Counted from the stretch's first letter, positions 36,398 to 47,728 are shown. The stretch is 64,000 nucleotides of DNA from Neobacillus cucumis (GCF_016908975.1 NZ_JAFBEX010000003.1:186001-250000); one strand, 5' to 3'. Notes: generated by a model not told the origin, from the letters alone. Translations and numbers: made by a program.

Positions 36398-37537
36398 TTA
36401 GCAGCCGATAAGACGTGAAATGACCATTCGCTGTATCTCTGAGGTCCCCTCACCAATTTCAAGCAGCTTCGCGTCACGCATCATTCTCTCTACTTGATAC
36501 TCCTTCATATAACCATAACCACCGTGGATTTGCACGGCTTGATCCGTGACCTCCATACAAATTTCAGAAGCATACAATTTACACATGGCCGCTTCTTTTG
36601 AAAACGGTCTGCCGTTGTCTTTTAACCACGCTGCTTTATAAACCATATTTCTTGCTAATTCAATTTTCATAGCCATATCTGCCAGCTTAAATTGAACGGC
36701 TTGGAAGGAGGAAATTGATTGGCCAAATTGATTTCTTTGCTTTGCATAGGAAAGCGCCCTCTCAAAAGCCCCTTGAGCGATGCCTACGGCCATTGCACCA
36801 ATCCCGATACGTCCACCATCTAGAGTAATGAGAAACTGTCTAAATCCCTCTCCACGCTTTCCTAAGAGATAATCGAATGGTACTTTTACATCTTCTAACA
36901 CCAACTCAGTGGTATTTGAGGCATTTAAGCCCATCTTTTCATAATTATTAATAATGGTGAATCCTTCAGCATTTGTGGGAACAATAATGGCACTGATTTC
37001 CTTGCCTCCATCCTTTTCACCAGTTACAGCAGTTAAAGCAATATGTTTTGCGTAACTGGCATTGGTAATAAAACATTTATTTCCATTAATATTAAATTCG
37101 CCATTTTCCTCTTTTGCCGTAGTTCTCGTGCCACCTGCATCAGACCCTGCATTGGGTTCTGTTAATCCAAATGCCCCAAATGATTCACCGGTACAAATAG
37201 GGACTAGAAATTGATGCTTTTGGTCTTCTGTTCCAAACAAATGAAGTGGTGCACCACCTAACGAAATATGTGCAGAGTAGGTTATTCCAGTGGAGCCGCA
37301 GCCTCTGCTTAACTCTTCGACGACAATGGCAAAGCTAATCGTATCCGCTCCTCCGCCTCCATATTTCTCTGGAAAAGGGAGCCCCATCATCCCCATATCA
37401 CTCAGTTTTTTAAATATCTCTACAGGAAACTGTTTCATCCGGTCCCGCTCAATTGCACCTGGTGCGACTTCTTCCTCTACAAAATCCCGCATAGTCTTTT
37501 TTATCAATTGTTGTTCAGATGTTAAATCGAAATTCAT
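36398..37537 (-). CDS. Acyl-CoA dehydrogenase
   Basis: The 379-residue flavoenzyme introduces the trans-2,3 double bond into acyl-CoA in beta-oxidation or branched-chain catabolism. Family signatures are FGAFGLTEPNAGSDAGGTRT, QVHGGYG-like IHGGYGYMKEY, and the catalytic Glu region IGEGTSEIQRMVISR. Substrate length cannot be told. Of two in-frame ATGs I prefer the second (AGGGGG six bases upstream). It sits between cccA and sigA, a place with no such gene in B. subtilis, followed by a family A repeat. Confidence 0.92.
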   Translation of the reverse strand: MNFDLTSEQQLIKKTMRDFVEEEVAPGAIERDRMKQFPVEIFKKLSDMGMMGLPFPEKYGGGGADTISFAIVVEELSRGCGSTGITYSAHISLGGAPLHLFGTEDQKHQFLVPICTGESFGAFGLTEPNAGSDAGGTRTTAKEENGEFNINGNKCFITNASYAKHIALTAVTGEKDGGKEISAIIVPTNAEGFTIINNYEKMGLNASNTTELVLEDVKVPFDYLLGKRGEGFRQFLITLDGGRIGIGAMAVGIAQGAFERALSYAKQRNQFGQSISSFQAVQFKLADMAMKIELARNMVYKAAWLKDNGRPFSKEAAMCKLYASEICMEVTDQAVQIHGGYGYMKEYQVERMMRDAKLLEIGEGTSEIQRMVISRLIGC

Positions 37538-37696
37538 ATTCATCCCCCTAAAACAACATTGTAGACGCTTTCTTTATATTATATATGTATTTTCAAACAA
37601 ATCCCAATACTTTAAAAATTAAAAACCATAAAGGTGCATTTGCAAAATGAGAGACAATTCAGTAAAATAACAAATAAAGAAAGTGCTTTCATATTA

Positions 37697-37850
37697 AGAA
37701 AAGCGCAAGGCGCCCGCTAATCGGCGACAAGCACAAGACGAGCCGGCCGAAAGGTTGTTCTTTAACCTTTTGGACGGATTGGCTTGTGACCTCGAGCCGA
37801 TGGCGCCTGGAGCTGGACAATTCTCAAAGACAAAATTATACATTCTTATC
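37697..37850 (+). repeat. Dispersed intergenic repeat, family A, copy 4
   Basis: Starts GAAAAGCGCAAGGCGCC and ends GGACAATTCTCAAAGAC. Outer helix ATCGGC/GCCGAT; central hairpin CCGAAAGGTT/AACCTTTTGG. Fills most of the 373-base gap between the acyl-CoA dehydrogenase and sigA; the rest is AT-rich. Confidence 0.88.
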
Positions 37851-37857
37851 TTTTTTT

Positions 37858-37894
37858 AAAAAAATAGTCTACCTCCATTAAGAAGTAAACTATT
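37858..37894 (-). terminator. Terminator of sigA
   Basis: AATAGTTTAC pairs with GTAGACTATT followed by a T run on the minus strand. Confidence 0.72.
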
Positions 37895-37910
37895 GTTTAA
37901 ATGAATCATT

Positions 37911-39041
37911 TTATTCTAAGAAATCTTTTAGACGTTTGCTGCGGCTTGGGTGTCTTAATTTCCGTAAAGCTTTTGCTTCAATTTGACGAATACGTTCACG
38001 AGTTACGCCAAAGACCTTTCCTACCTCTTCAAGGGTGCGAGTCCGGCCATCATCTAATCCAAAGCGCAATCTAAGAACATTTTCTTCTCTGTCTGTTAAG
38101 GTATCGAGTACATCTTCTAATTGCTCTTTTAATAATTCGTACGCTGCATGTTCTGAAGGTGATGTAGCATCCTGATCTTCGATAAAATCTCCTAAGTGTG
38201 AATCATCCTCTTCACCAATTGGAGTTTCAAGTGAAACAGGCTCTTGAGCAATTTTTAAAATTTCTCGAACTTTATCAGGAGTTAAATCCATATCTTCACC
38301 GATTTCTTCCGGTGTTGGTTCGCGCCCTAGATCTTGCAATAGCTGCCGCTGAACCCGAATAAGCTTGTTAATCGTTTCCACCATATGAACTGGAATACGA
38401 ATTGTTCTTGCTTGGTCAGCAATCGCACGTGTGATAGCCTGACGGATCCACCAGGTAGCATAAGTACTAAATTTAAAGCCTTTGCGATAATCAAACTTCT
38501 CAACAGCTTTTATTAGACCCATATTTCCTTCTTGGATTAAATCAAGGAATAACATTCCCCGACCAACGTAACGTTTTGCAATACTAACAACAAGCCTTAA
38601 ATTTGCTTCGGCAAGACGACGTTTTGCCTCTTCGTCTCCTTCTTCAATCCGGTTTGCAAGCTTTATTTCTTCTTCCCCGGAAAGTAAGTCAACACGGCCA
38701 ATCTCTTTCAAATACATGCGAACAGGGTCATTAATCTTGACTCCTGGAGGTACACTTAAATCATTTAAATCGAATTCTTCATCATCTTCTTTTGCCAATT
38801 TTTTTACGTCTGGATCTTCTCCATCGCTTTCGCCTACTAATTCAATTCCTTGTTCAGTTAAGGACTCATAAAATTCATCCATTTGCTCAGAATCTACATC
38901 AAAGTTAGCCAATTTTTCAGCAATATCATCATAGGCAAGGACACCGATTTTTTTACCCAGTTCAGTTAACTGGTCTTTTACTTGTTCAATGGTTAATTCA
39001 TTCTCAACCTCTTTTGAACGGGCTGATTTTTCAGCAGCCAT
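37911..39041 (-). CDS. sigA: RNA polymerase major sigma factor SigA (RpoD)
   Basis: The 376-residue housekeeping sigma factor has region 1.2 ([18 protein letters not shown]), region 2 ([18 protein letters not shown] and [20 protein letters not shown]), region 3 ([14 protein letters not shown]) and region 4 with the -35-binding helix ([18 protein letters not shown]). It directs most growth-phase transcription. The ATG at 39041 follows GGAGGGGG. It follows dnaG by 41 bases in the conserved macromolecular synthesis operon. Confidence 0.98.
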   Translation of the reverse strand: MAAEKSARSKEVENELTIEQVKDQLTELGKKIGVLAYDDIAEKLANFDVDSEQMDEFYESLTEQGIELVGESDGEDPDVKKLAKEDDEEFDLNDLSVPPGVKINDPVRMYLKEIGRVDLLSGEEEIKLANRIEEGDEEAKRRLAEANLRLVVSIAKRYVGRGMLFLDLIQEGNMGLIKAVEKFDYRKGFKFSTYATWWIRQAITRAIADQARTIRIPVHMVETINKLIRVQRQLLQDLGREPTPEEIGEDMDLTPDKVREILKIAQEPVSLETPIGEEDDSHLGDFIEDQDATSPSEHAAYELLKEQLEDVLDTLTDREENVLRLRFGLDDGRTRTLEEVGKVFGVTRERIRQIEAKALRKLRHPSRSKRLKDFLE

Positions 39042-39082
39042 ATGTCCCCCTCCTTCCAAAAATCAAAACAATAAAATAGAAT

Positions 39083-40891
39083 TTATAACAATTTTCGCAA
39101 GTGATTAATTTCTGTGAGGACCTCTGCGGCTTTAGTAAAGTTTTTTTCACGTTCAGCCTCTTTAAGTTCCTCTTCTTTTTCTCTTATCTTTAACAAATTT
39201 TGATAATTCAACACCTGCTTGATATAATCAGTTAATTCCTGAGTTGTTAGCTCATCATTAATCGACATCATTTCAATGTCGACAACCATTCTTCTAAGAT
39301 TATCATCTTGAATATAGGTTAAAAACGAGCTGGCGTCAGGAACTAAATGATCTTCATAAAACCCTAATAAATAGGTTATTATTGCCTGATGCTCATCCTT
39401 ATTAAAAGTAGTACCTGCTAATAATTCCTGAACCTTATATGCCACGTCTCGATCTTTCAGCATATGGGCAATTAATCGCCTTTCAGCGGTAACGTATTTC
39501 GTTTTTAATTCTTCCGCAGGCTTAAAGCTTAATAAAGGCTTTTGAGCTGGTTCATTCTTACCAGTTGATTTTCTTTTTTCAGCAAAATAAATTTGCCTTT
39601 GCTGTTGCATTAATGCTTCTAATGAGAGTGAAAATTCAGTTGCAAGCTGTCTTAGGTAATGGTCCCTTTCAACTGCCTTATCAAGTTTGCTGATTTCCTT
39701 AATTATCTGTTCGATGTAGGCTAGTTGATCTCCTTCATGCTGAAGATTTTTTCCGCGTCGATAGTAGAGAAATTTAAAGCCCATCCATGTTAAACTTGCG
39801 CCAATTACTTCATTTCGGAACTTATCTTGACCGTTTTTTTGAATGTATTCATCAGGATCCATTCCATCTGTCATTATAGCTACTTTTATTTGAAAACCAG
39901 CATCATGAAGATGGTTTCCTGCTCGGTAAGCAGCCTCAATTCCCGCTTTATCGGAATCATAGCAAATGGTAACCGTTTGAACATTTTGTCTTAAAAGACT
40001 GATATGCTCATCTGTTAATGCTGTTCCCATTGTGGCAATACCATTTTCTACTCCTGCGCGGTCTGCAGCGATAACATCAGCAAAACCCTCAAATAAAACA
40101 GCATACTGCATTTTTTTTATACTTGGCTTGGCCAAGTGATAATTATATAAAATTTTACTTTTATTAAAGATTGCCGTTTCGGGACTATTTAAATATTTTG
40201 GCTCATCAGCCCCAAGTGATCTCCCAGAAAATGCAATCGTATTACCGTGACGATCAAAAATTGGAAACATAATCCGATCTCTAAATCGATCAAAATAAGT
40301 TCCATCCCGTTCTCGTTTGATAATCAATCCGGCTTTTTCCATCCATTCAGGTGAAAAATTCCTTTTTGAAAGGAATTTGTATACGAAGTCCCATGAATTT
40401 AAGGAATAACCGATTTGGAATTTATCAATCGATTCTTGGGTAAAACCTCTGTTAAGTAAATACTCTAACGCCTGCTGACCTTCTTTTGTATTTACCAAGA
40501 GATGGTGGTAAAATTTCCTTAAAAGCTCATGCGCTTCGAGCATCGCTTGAAGCTCTTTTGAAACTTTTTTTCCACCCTGTGATTGTGGTAAATTAATTCC
40601 TAAATCAATATTTACCTTAGCAGCAAGTTTAATGGCTGTTTCTTGAAAGGATAGCCCATCAAGTTCCATTAAAAAAGTAAATACATTTCCCCCCGCTCCA
40701 CAGCCAAAACAGTGAAAAATTTGTTTGTCAGGTGATACTGAAAATGATGGGGTGCTCTCTCCATGGAATGGACATAATCCGAAGTAATTTCGCCCCTGTT
40801 TTTTCAGTTGGACATAATCGCTGATTACTTCGACTATATCAACAGCCTGACGAATTTGGTCAATCTTTTCTTCGGCAATAAGGTCTGCCAT
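39083..40891 (-). CDS. dnaG: DNA primase
   Basis: The 602-residue primase makes the RNA primers for DNA replication. The zinc-binding domain (LCPFHGESTPSFSV and HCFGCGAGGNVFTF) comes first, the TOPRIM core follows (VLFEGFADVIAADRAG, CYDSDKAGIEAA), and the C-terminal helicase-binding domain ends the protein. I moved the start to 40891 (MADLIAEEK), with GGAG nine bases upstream; the longer frame reads into non-family sequence. Confidence 0.97.
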   Translation of the reverse strand: MADLIAEEKIDQIRQAVDIVEVISDYVQLKKQGRNYFGLCPFHGESTPSFSVSPDKQIFHCFGCGAGGNVFTFLMELDGLSFQETAIKLAAKVNIDLGINLPQSQGGKKVSKELQAMLEAHELLRKFYHHLLVNTKEGQQALEYLLNRGFTQESIDKFQIGYSLNSWDFVYKFLSKRNFSPEWMEKAGLIIKRERDGTYFDRFRDRIMFPIFDRHGNTIAFSGRSLGADEPKYLNSPETAIFNKSKILYNYHLAKPSIKKMQYAVLFEGFADVIAADRAGVENGIATMGTALTDEHISLLRQNVQTVTICYDSDKAGIEAAYRAGNHLHDAGFQIKVAIMTDGMDPDEYIQKNGQDKFRNEVIGASLTWMGFKFLYYRRGKNLQHEGDQLAYIEQIIKEISKLDKAVERDHYLRQLATEFSLSLEALMQQQRQIYFAEKRKSTGKNEPAQKPLLSFKPAEELKTKYVTAERRLIAHMLKDRDVAYKVQELLAGTTFNKDEHQAIITYLLGFYEDHLVPDASSFLTYIQDDNLRRMVVDIEMMSINDELTTQELTDYIKQVLNYQNLLKIREKEEELKEAEREKNFTKAAEVLTEINHLRKLL

Positions 40892-40934
40892 GAAAACAAC
40901 TCCATTTGTACTACAGGTATTCGGCACGCAACGA

Positions 40935-41399
40935 TTAAATTCCTGCAAATTTCGACAAAATTTTTGTTAATTCCATCACAAATCTCGCTCGATCCTCAGA
41001 TTGATAAGGTTTTGGTCCTTTTCCGTATTCCCCTCGTCTCCTTGCCTTCGCATTTAAAAACCGTAAATCAAGGGCAGTTTGGATACTGCTTTCTTCAAAT
41101 ACAACTCCCCTTGGGGATATCACGTATACATCCTTAGGTAGCAGTGTCGATGCAAGACCAATATCTTGTGTAACGACAATATCTCCTTTACCTGCATGGT
41201 TCATAATTTACAGGTCCGCAGCTTCCTTACCTGAGTCAACGTATTTCCAGGTTGCATATGTAATGTTTTTCTCTTTCACATGATGATCATAGGAAGCAAC
41301 AAAAAACGTCTACGGGAATTCTAGATGCGATTTCGACAATTTCTTCTTTGATCGTGCAAGAATCTGCATCGACAAAAATAGCCGGTTTACCTTTTCCAT
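40935..41399 (-). pseudogene. yqxD: Broken YqxD/YaiI-family gene (UPF0178)
   Basis: The intact 3' part (89 codons from [18 protein letters not shown]) matches the C-terminal two-thirds of YqxD. Upstream sequence continues the family in other frames. It gives KPAIFVDADSCTIKEEIVEI (like the canonical DADACPVKEE) up to a run of six Ts at about 41301-41306. A frameshift there leads to VASYDHHVKEKNITYATWKY. An in-frame TAA at 41208-41210 replaces the expected Tyr codon of EAADLYI. No start codon fits the first segment's frame. Two to three lesions make a functional protein unlikely unless the C-terminal part is made alone. Confidence 0.82.
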
Positions 41400-41625
41400 A
41401 AGTATAAATTCTACATCACTCCGCATATTCCTTCTTATGAGATGAACTTTTATAAAAAGGATTTATGTCGAATTTTTTTTAGGGGGTTGCCTTGACATCT
41501 AACAATAAATAGTTTATTCGTTCCAAAGCAACTCTAAACCTAAAAAGATATATTTTTATCACAATTTTTTATTATAGTATATTCGTTATCATTTTACCAT
41601 AACTTTTTTTCAATTTTTCTTAACG

Positions 41626-41655
41626 AAAAAACACATAATCCACTGATTATGTGTT
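41626..41655 (-). terminator. Terminator of ppsR
   Basis: AACACATAATC pairs with GATTATGTGTT, then six Ts on the minus strand; the stop of ppsR is in the 5' arm. Confidence 0.87.
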
Positions 41656-42463
41656 AGGGTCTCCCCTTTTGAATATAATTTAATATTACATTCGCTGTCT
41701 CTTCCACTGCTTTATTGGTCACATCAATAACAGGACACTTTATCTTCTTAACAATCTGCTCAAAGAAGGTTAATTCCTCTTTAATCCGTTCAATATTGGC
41801 ATAACTTGCTTGATCATTTAATCCTAATGACAATAGACGCTCTCTTCTAATATTATTAAGCTTTTCCGGACTTATTTTTAACCCAAAGCATTTATCAATA
41901 GGTACCCGATATAATTCTTCTGGAGGATCTACTTCTGGAACCAACGGGACATTTGCCACCTTTAATCGCTTATGCGCTAAGTATTGAGATAACGGCGTTT
42001 TGGACGTTCTTGAAACTCCTATTAGTACGATATCTGCCTTTAAAAGTCCTCTCGGGTCACGACCATCATCATATTTGACGGCAAATTCAATAGCTTCGAC
42101 TTTTTTAAAATAGTCCTCATCCAGTTTTCGAACCAAGCCTGGTTCACATAACGGCTTTTTCCCGCTAAAAATCTGAATTTGATCCATAATTGGACCAATT
42201 AAATCAACTGCCTGTATACCGTCTTCATCGGCACGTTCTTTTAAATATGTACGCATATCCGGTTTAACTAGTGTGTATGCCACCATGCCCTTATCATGAG
42301 AAACCATTGATAAAACTTCATCGATATGTTCTTTATCCTCAACATAAGGAAATCTTTTTAATGTCATACCAGAACCATTAAATTGGCTAATTGCTGCTTT
42401 CGTAACTAATTCAGCTGTTTCCCCAACTGAATCAGAGACCACATATATGATAGGCGAACTCAT
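41654..42463 (-). CDS. ppsR: Pyruvate, phosphate dikinase regulatory protein (kinase/pyrophosphorylase)
   Basis: The 269-residue DUF299 enzyme reversibly inactivates pyruvate phosphate dikinase or PEP synthase by ADP-dependent phosphorylation. It starts [19 protein letters not shown] and has the P-loop-like [15 protein letters not shown]. It follows ccpN by 31 bases, as B. subtilis yqfL follows ccpN; both control the direction of the pyruvate/PEP node. Confidence 0.93.
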   Translation of the reverse strand: MSSPIIYVVSDSVGETAELVTKAAISQFNGSGMTLKRFPYVEDKEHIDEVLSMVSHDKGMVAYTLVKPDMRTYLKERADEDGIQAVDLIGPIMDQIQIFSGKKPLCEPGLVRKLDEDYFKKVEAIEFAVKYDDGRDPRGLLKADIVLIGVSRTSKTPLSQYLAHKRLKVANVPLVPEVDPPEELYRVPIDKCFGLKISPEKLNNIRRERLLSLGLNDQASYANIERIKEELTFFEQIVKKIKCPVIDVTNKAVEETANVILNYIQKGRP

Positions 42464-42494
42464 TCTCCCTCTTCAGCTCCATTCTCAGTTAATA

Positions 42495-43124
42495 TTACTC
42501 ATCACCTAACGCCAAAAAGGCTTTCGTAATGTTCGTTTTGGTAACTCTGCCGATAACCTCATAACCTTTTTCAGATTTTTTAACCACAGGCAAGGCATCG
42601 ATCTGTTTTTCAATTAGTTTTTTGGCCACATCCATCAATAAGTCCTCTCGTTCACACGTTGTTATGTTTGGCATCCTTGTCATAATAATATTAACAGGGA
42701 TACTTGAAAGCTCTTGTTTCCCAATACTTGCCCTTAGTAAATCCTTCCTTGAAAGCACACCTACTAAGATAGAGTCTTGATCAACTACAAATAGAGTGCC
42801 CACATCTTCAAGGAACATTGTACAGATGGCATCATATACCGAAACACTTTCACTCACTACAACCGGGATCGATTGATAATCTGCAACATATATTTTCTGA
42901 AGGTTTTCAGTCAAAAGCTGAGCCCCTGATTTTCCTGTATAAAAATAGCCAACTCGCGGACGTGCATCTAAAAACCCAGCCATGGTTAAGATAGCCAAGT
43001 CAGGCCTTAAGGTAGCTCTAGTTAAACTTAATTGATCCGCAATTTGCTCACCGGTTATAGGTCCATTATCTTTCACAATCTGTAATATATGTTCTTGACG
43101 TTTAGTAAGTTCGATTGTCCTCAC
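42495..43124 (-). CDS. ccpN: Transcriptional regulator CcpN (HTH plus CBS domains)
   Basis: The protein has an N-terminal winged helix (ELTKRQEHILQIVKDNGPIT, LTRATLRPDLAILTM) followed by two CBS modules. These end in the typical VGVLSRKDLLRA and VIGRVTKTNITKAF. CcpN of B. subtilis represses gapB and pckA during glycolysis. The family start is at VRTIEL, here a GTG at 43124 that overlaps its own AAGGTGG site, so the exact start is uncertain (the open frame continues to ATG at 43151). Confidence 0.92.
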   Translation of the reverse strand: MRTIELTKRQEHILQIVKDNGPITGEQIADQLSLTRATLRPDLAILTMAGFLDARPRVGYFYTGKSGAQLLTENLQKIYVADYQSIPVVVSESVSVYDAICTMFLEDVGTLFVVDQDSILVGVLSRKDLLRASIGKQELSSIPVNIIMTRMPNITTCEREDLLMDVAKKLIEKQIDALPVVKKSEKGYEVIGRVTKTNITKAFLALGDE

Positions 43125-43197
43125 CACCTTAAAAATGTTCTTAAACCACACATTTAATAAAAATATTATATACTACTTAGATTCCATTTAAAATGAT

Positions 43198-43350
43198 AAT
43201 AAAAGCGTAAGCGCCTTGGTCAGCCCCGACAAGCTTAAGCCACTCCCAAAAGGAAGGCGCTTTTTGCCTTCCTTTTGGGAGTGGCTTAAGACCTCGAGGG
43301 GCTAGGCGCTGGAGCTGGACAATTCTCGAAGTCGAAATTTATCTTTCTTA
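43198..43350 (+). repeat. Dispersed intergenic repeat, family A, copy 5
   Basis: Starts AAAAGCGTAAGCGCC and ends GGACAATTCTCGAAGTC. Outer helix AGCCCC/GGGGCT; central hairpin CACTCCCAAAAGGAAGGC with its complement. Lies between ccpN and glyS. Confidence 0.88.
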
Positions 43351-43356
43351 TCATAT

Positions 43357-43387
43357 TAAAAGGTGCGGATAACCGCACCTTCTTTTA
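43357..43387 (-). terminator. Terminator of glyS
   Basis: AAGGTGCGG pairs with CCGCACCTT followed by TTTAAT on the minus strand. Confidence 0.82.
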
Positions 43388-44770
43388 TTAAAAAACCATC
43401 TTCTCTTGTAAAAAGCTTACTAATTGTGAAATTGGCAGACGGGTTTGTTCCATTGTATCCCTGTCACGAACGGTCACCATGTTATCTTCTTTTGAATCAA
43501 AGTCATAAGTAATGCAGAATGGGGTCCCAATTTCATCATGACGACGGTAACGTTTTCCGATTGAACCAGCTTCGTCATAATCAACCGTAAAGTGTTTGGA
43601 AAGTTCAGCAAACACCTCTCTTGCCTCTTCTGAAAGTTTTTTCGATAATGGCAGAACTGCTGCTTTATACGGTGCTAAAGCCGGATGGAAATGCATAACA
43701 GTTCTAGATGTACCATCCTCAAGCTGCTCTTCATCATAGGCATCAATTAAAAATGCAAGGGTAACCCTGTCAGCACCAAGTGACGGTTCAATACAATATG
43801 GTACATACCTTTCATTTGATTCTGGATCCAAGTAATGGAAGTCTTCACCGGAGAAATCCATATGCTGCTTCAAATCATAATCCGTTCTTGAAGCAACTCC
43901 CCATAATTCGCCCCAACCAAATGGGAATTTAAATTCAAAATCTGTAGTCGCATTACTATAATGTGAAAGCTCATCCTCTGAATGGTCACGAAGTCTGATA
44001 TTTTCTTTCGTAAGACCTAAAGATAATAACCAATTTTCAGCAAATTGTTTCCAATAATCAAACCATTTTAGTTCCTCACCAGGTTTGCAGAAAAATTCTA
44101 GCTCCATTTGTTCAAATTCTCTAGTTCGGAATGTAAAATTACCAGGGGTAATTTCATTACGGAAGCTTTTACCAATTTGGGCAATCCCAAAAGGTAATTT
44201 TTTACGCATCGTCCGTTGTACATTTTTAAAGTTAACAAAAATACCCTGAGCCGTTTCCGGACGAAGAAAAATTTCATTTGTACTTGATTCTGTTACGCCT
44301 TGGAAAGTTTTAAACATCAAATTGAACTGGCGGATTCCAGTAAAATCATGGCTGCCACAGTCCGGACAAGCAATGTTATGTTCCTTAATCAATTCTTCCA
44401 TTTTCTCAAATGGAAGTCCATCAACAACCAATTCGATTCCTTTTTCGTCTAGGGCATTTTCAATTAATTTGTCCGCACGATGACGTGCCTTACAGTTTTT
44501 GCAGTCAATCATTGGGTCATTAAAATTACCAATATGACCTGAGGCTTCCCAAGTTCTTGGGTTCATGAGAATGCTGGCATCTAAGCCGACATTATAGGGA
44601 GACTCTTGAACGAATTTTTTCCACCAAGCCTGTTTGATATTGTTTTTAAATTCAACACCTAATGGACCGTAATCCCAAGTGTTTGCCAATCCTCCGTAAA
44701 TCTCTGAACCAGGGAATATAAATCCTCTGTGTTTTGCATGTGAAACGATTTGATCCATTGTTACACTCAT
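43388..44770 (-). CDS. glyS: Glycyl-tRNA synthetase, single-chain (dimeric) type
   Basis: This 460-residue class II synthetase is the alpha2 form like those of archaea, eukaryotes and some Firmicutes, not the alpha2beta2 GlyQ/GlyS of B. subtilis. Motif 2 appears as [20 protein letters not shown] and motif 3 in [26 protein letters not shown] and CKNCKARH look like a zinc knuckle pair. It charges tRNA-Gly. It occupies the same spot (between ccpN and recO) as glyQS in B. subtilis, and retains a glycine T-box upstream. Confidence 0.95.
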   Translation of the reverse strand: MSVTMDQIVSHAKHRGFIFPGSEIYGGLANTWDYGPLGVEFKNNIKQAWWKKFVQESPYNVGLDASILMNPRTWEASGHIGNFNDPMIDCKNCKARHRADKLIENALDEKGIELVVDGLPFEKMEELIKEHNIACPDCGSHDFTGIRQFNLMFKTFQGVTESSTNEIFLRPETAQGIFVNFKNVQRTMRKKLPFGIAQIGKSFRNEITPGNFTFRTREFEQMELEFFCKPGEELKWFDYWKQFAENWLLSLGLTKENIRLRDHSEDELSHYSNATTDFEFKFPFGWGELWGVASRTDYDLKQHMDFSGEDFHYLDPESNERYVPYCIEPSLGADRVTLAFLIDAYDEEQLEDGTSRTVMHFHPALAPYKAAVLPLSKKLSEEAREVFAELSKHFTVDYDEAGSIGKRYRRHDEIGTPFCITYDFDSKEDNMVTVRDRDTMEQTRLPISQLVSFLQEKMVF

Positions 44771-44814
44771 TTTTTCTCGCTCCTTAATTAAATTAAAGTT
44801 TGTGTTAAACTTGG

Positions 44815-44836
44815 GTTGATTTCCGCTCCAATCAAC
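44815..44836. repeat. Collapsed copy of the GC-rich repeat (family B)
   Basis: The two ends of family B elements (GTTGATTTCCGCTCC and AATCAAC) are fused directly, leaving 22 bases in the 3' part of the glyS leader, between the T-box terminator and the start codon. Confidence 0.55.
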
Positions 44837-44870
44837 AATGTTCTAAAATATGTGGCAGTGTAGTGGACAT

Positions 44871-45093
44871 AAAAAAACTCCCGTTCCTATGCTTGTGAAA
44901 AGCATAGGGACGAGAGTTACCCGCGGTTCCACCCTATTTGCTGCTTAAAATGCAGCCTCCTTAAATGTGTTTCTTCAACACGATTGCTCAGGAATGCCTT
45001 CATTAGTGCTCTATACCCTAGCTTACACCACCCTAGGTTCGCTTTTATAGAGGATGACTAATTACTACTTTCCGTCAACGCAAATATTTTATT
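44871..45093 (-). ncRNA. Glycine T-box leader of glyS
   Basis: The minus-strand leader contains the conserved T-box GGGTGGAACCGCG (44922-44935). It is followed by a terminator hairpin (AACTCTCGTCCCTATGCT with its complement and T7, 44871-44918) that is mutually exclusive with an antiterminator. Stem I lies around 44990-45060 (CTCTATA with TATAGAG), and a GGC glycine codon at 44998-44996 in the GAAGGCATTCC context is the probable specifier. Uncharged tRNA-Gly should prevent termination and raise GlyRS synthesis. Confidence 0.92.
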
Positions 45094-45099
45094 ATAGAA

Positions 45100-45128
45100 A
45101 TAGTAACGAAAACTTCTAACATTGTCAA
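45100..45128 (-). promoter_or_regulatory. SigA-type promoter of glyS
   Basis: On the minus strand a perfect TTGACA (45128-45123), a 17-base spacer and TACTAT (45105-45100) precede the T-box leader. Confidence 0.85.
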
Positions 45129-45136
45129 CAAGGCAA

Positions 45137-45889
45137 TTATAACAGATTACGAAAATGATCCATCGAATCAAGAAATTTTTTAGATTTAAGATGTAAACCT
45201 GAATACTCATCATAGTAAGCAGAAATAATTTTTTTCAGTTCAGCCTTTGTTTCATTTTTAACTGAAATATTTCCTAACCTTGATAGATCAAAATAATAAA
45301 ATAGCCGTAATAATTTAACAGTTGCTGGTAATAATGGAAAGTGATATGGATCTTTTTCTAAGCAACGATGACAGATAAATCCGCCTTCTCTAATCGAAAA
45401 TGAAAAACGTCCGTCTGTACTGCCACAAACCGAACATCGGTCGAGAATCGGATATAATCCCATGACATTTAACATCTTCATTTCGTATATATTCATGAGA
45501 ATATCGGGATCAAAGCCTTCATTCATATAATTAAGCGTTTGATAGAGCAATTCAAAATGAAATGGATTTGGCTTTTTATCTTCCGTACATTTATCTGTAA
45601 GTTCAACAATATAACTGGCATAGGCCGTTAAAAAGATGTCTTCCCCAATCGAGCGTAAGGAAGTAATAATCTCTCCCTGCTGAAGGCTTCCAAGCCCTGA
45701 ACCTTTTTGTAAAAGAAAGTATCCATGTGTAAACAGCTGAGAAATAGAGGAAAGGCGGCTGTTTGGCTTTTTAGCTCCCCGAGCCATTACGCCAATCTTA
45801 CCACCTTCCCTCGTATATATTGTTACTATTTTATTGGTCTCACCATAATCTGTAGTTCTAATGACAATGCCTTCATATTTTTGAAGCAT
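45137..45889 (-). CDS. recO: DNA repair protein RecO
   Basis: The 250-residue protein has an OB fold at the N-terminus ([20 protein letters not shown]), a helical middle and a zinc module ([11 protein letters not shown] and GFICHRC). It helps RecR load RecA on SSB-coated DNA. Start ATG at 45889. The short yqzL gene precedes it by 36 bases. glyS follows with its own promoter and leader. Confidence 0.96.
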   Translation of the reverse strand: MLQKYEGIVIRTTDYGETNKIVTIYTREGGKIGVMARGAKKPNSRLSSISQLFTHGYFLLQKGSGLGSLQQGEIITSLRSIGEDIFLTAYASYIVELTDKCTEDKKPNPFHFELLYQTLNYMNEGFDPDILMNIYEMKMLNVMGLYPILDRCSVCGSTDGRFSFSIREGGFICHRCLEKDPYHFPLLPATVKLLRLFYYFDLSRLGNISVKNETKAELKKIISAYYDEYSGLHLKSKKFLDSMDHFRNLL

Positions 45890-45925
45890 TTCTTGCCACC
45901 TTCTAACATACGAGCGAAAACAAAC

Positions 45926-46069
45926 TTATGAAACGGGAAAATCAATTTGTGCTAGATCTTCATTCTGATTTCCGGGTATTTCTTGGTTTTCCTTCTCAAG
46001 CTCCTTAAAGAGAAGATATGTGTCAATATTACCTGTTTGGAGGAATACTTTCCACGTAAAATCCATCAT
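45926..46069 (-). CDS. yqzL: YqzL family small protein
   Basis: A 47-residue frame starts MMDFTWKVFLQTGNIDTYLL, matching the YqzL family found between era and recO in Bacillaceae; its role is unknown. Two ATGs stand in tandem; the sequence upstream has a GGTGGGG ribosome site. Confidence 0.85.
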   Translation of the reverse strand: MMDFTWKVFLQTGNIDTYLLFKELEKENQEIPGNQNEDLAQIDFPVS

Positions 46070-46227
46070 CGAAAACCCCACCTTTCATTATTTAGACTAG
46101 CCTAATGTTAAATCCCAAACCTTATAATTATCATAGCCTGCCTTTGCCAAAATATAAGACGAAATAATTGTTAATGTTGTCCATGCATAATCTTGTATCA
46201 AAGTTAATATTTTAAATATCGTTTAGA

Positions 46228-47584
<1,357 letters not shown>

Positions 47585-47728
47585 TTACCTCAAATTTTAG
47601 AGAAAATCATTACTTGTAGCGAAAAAGTAATATAAAATTTAAAAAAGTTTGAATTTTCTCATAACGTAACTTACTTTAAAAAACAAATTATTTTTGTTAT
47701 TTTACCTAAAAAATAATTGCTTTTCAAA

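Noticed and set aside
41464-41520. TTGACA hexamer on the plus strand in the gap after ppsR
   Set aside because: No acceptable -10 at 16-18 bases and no gene downstream.
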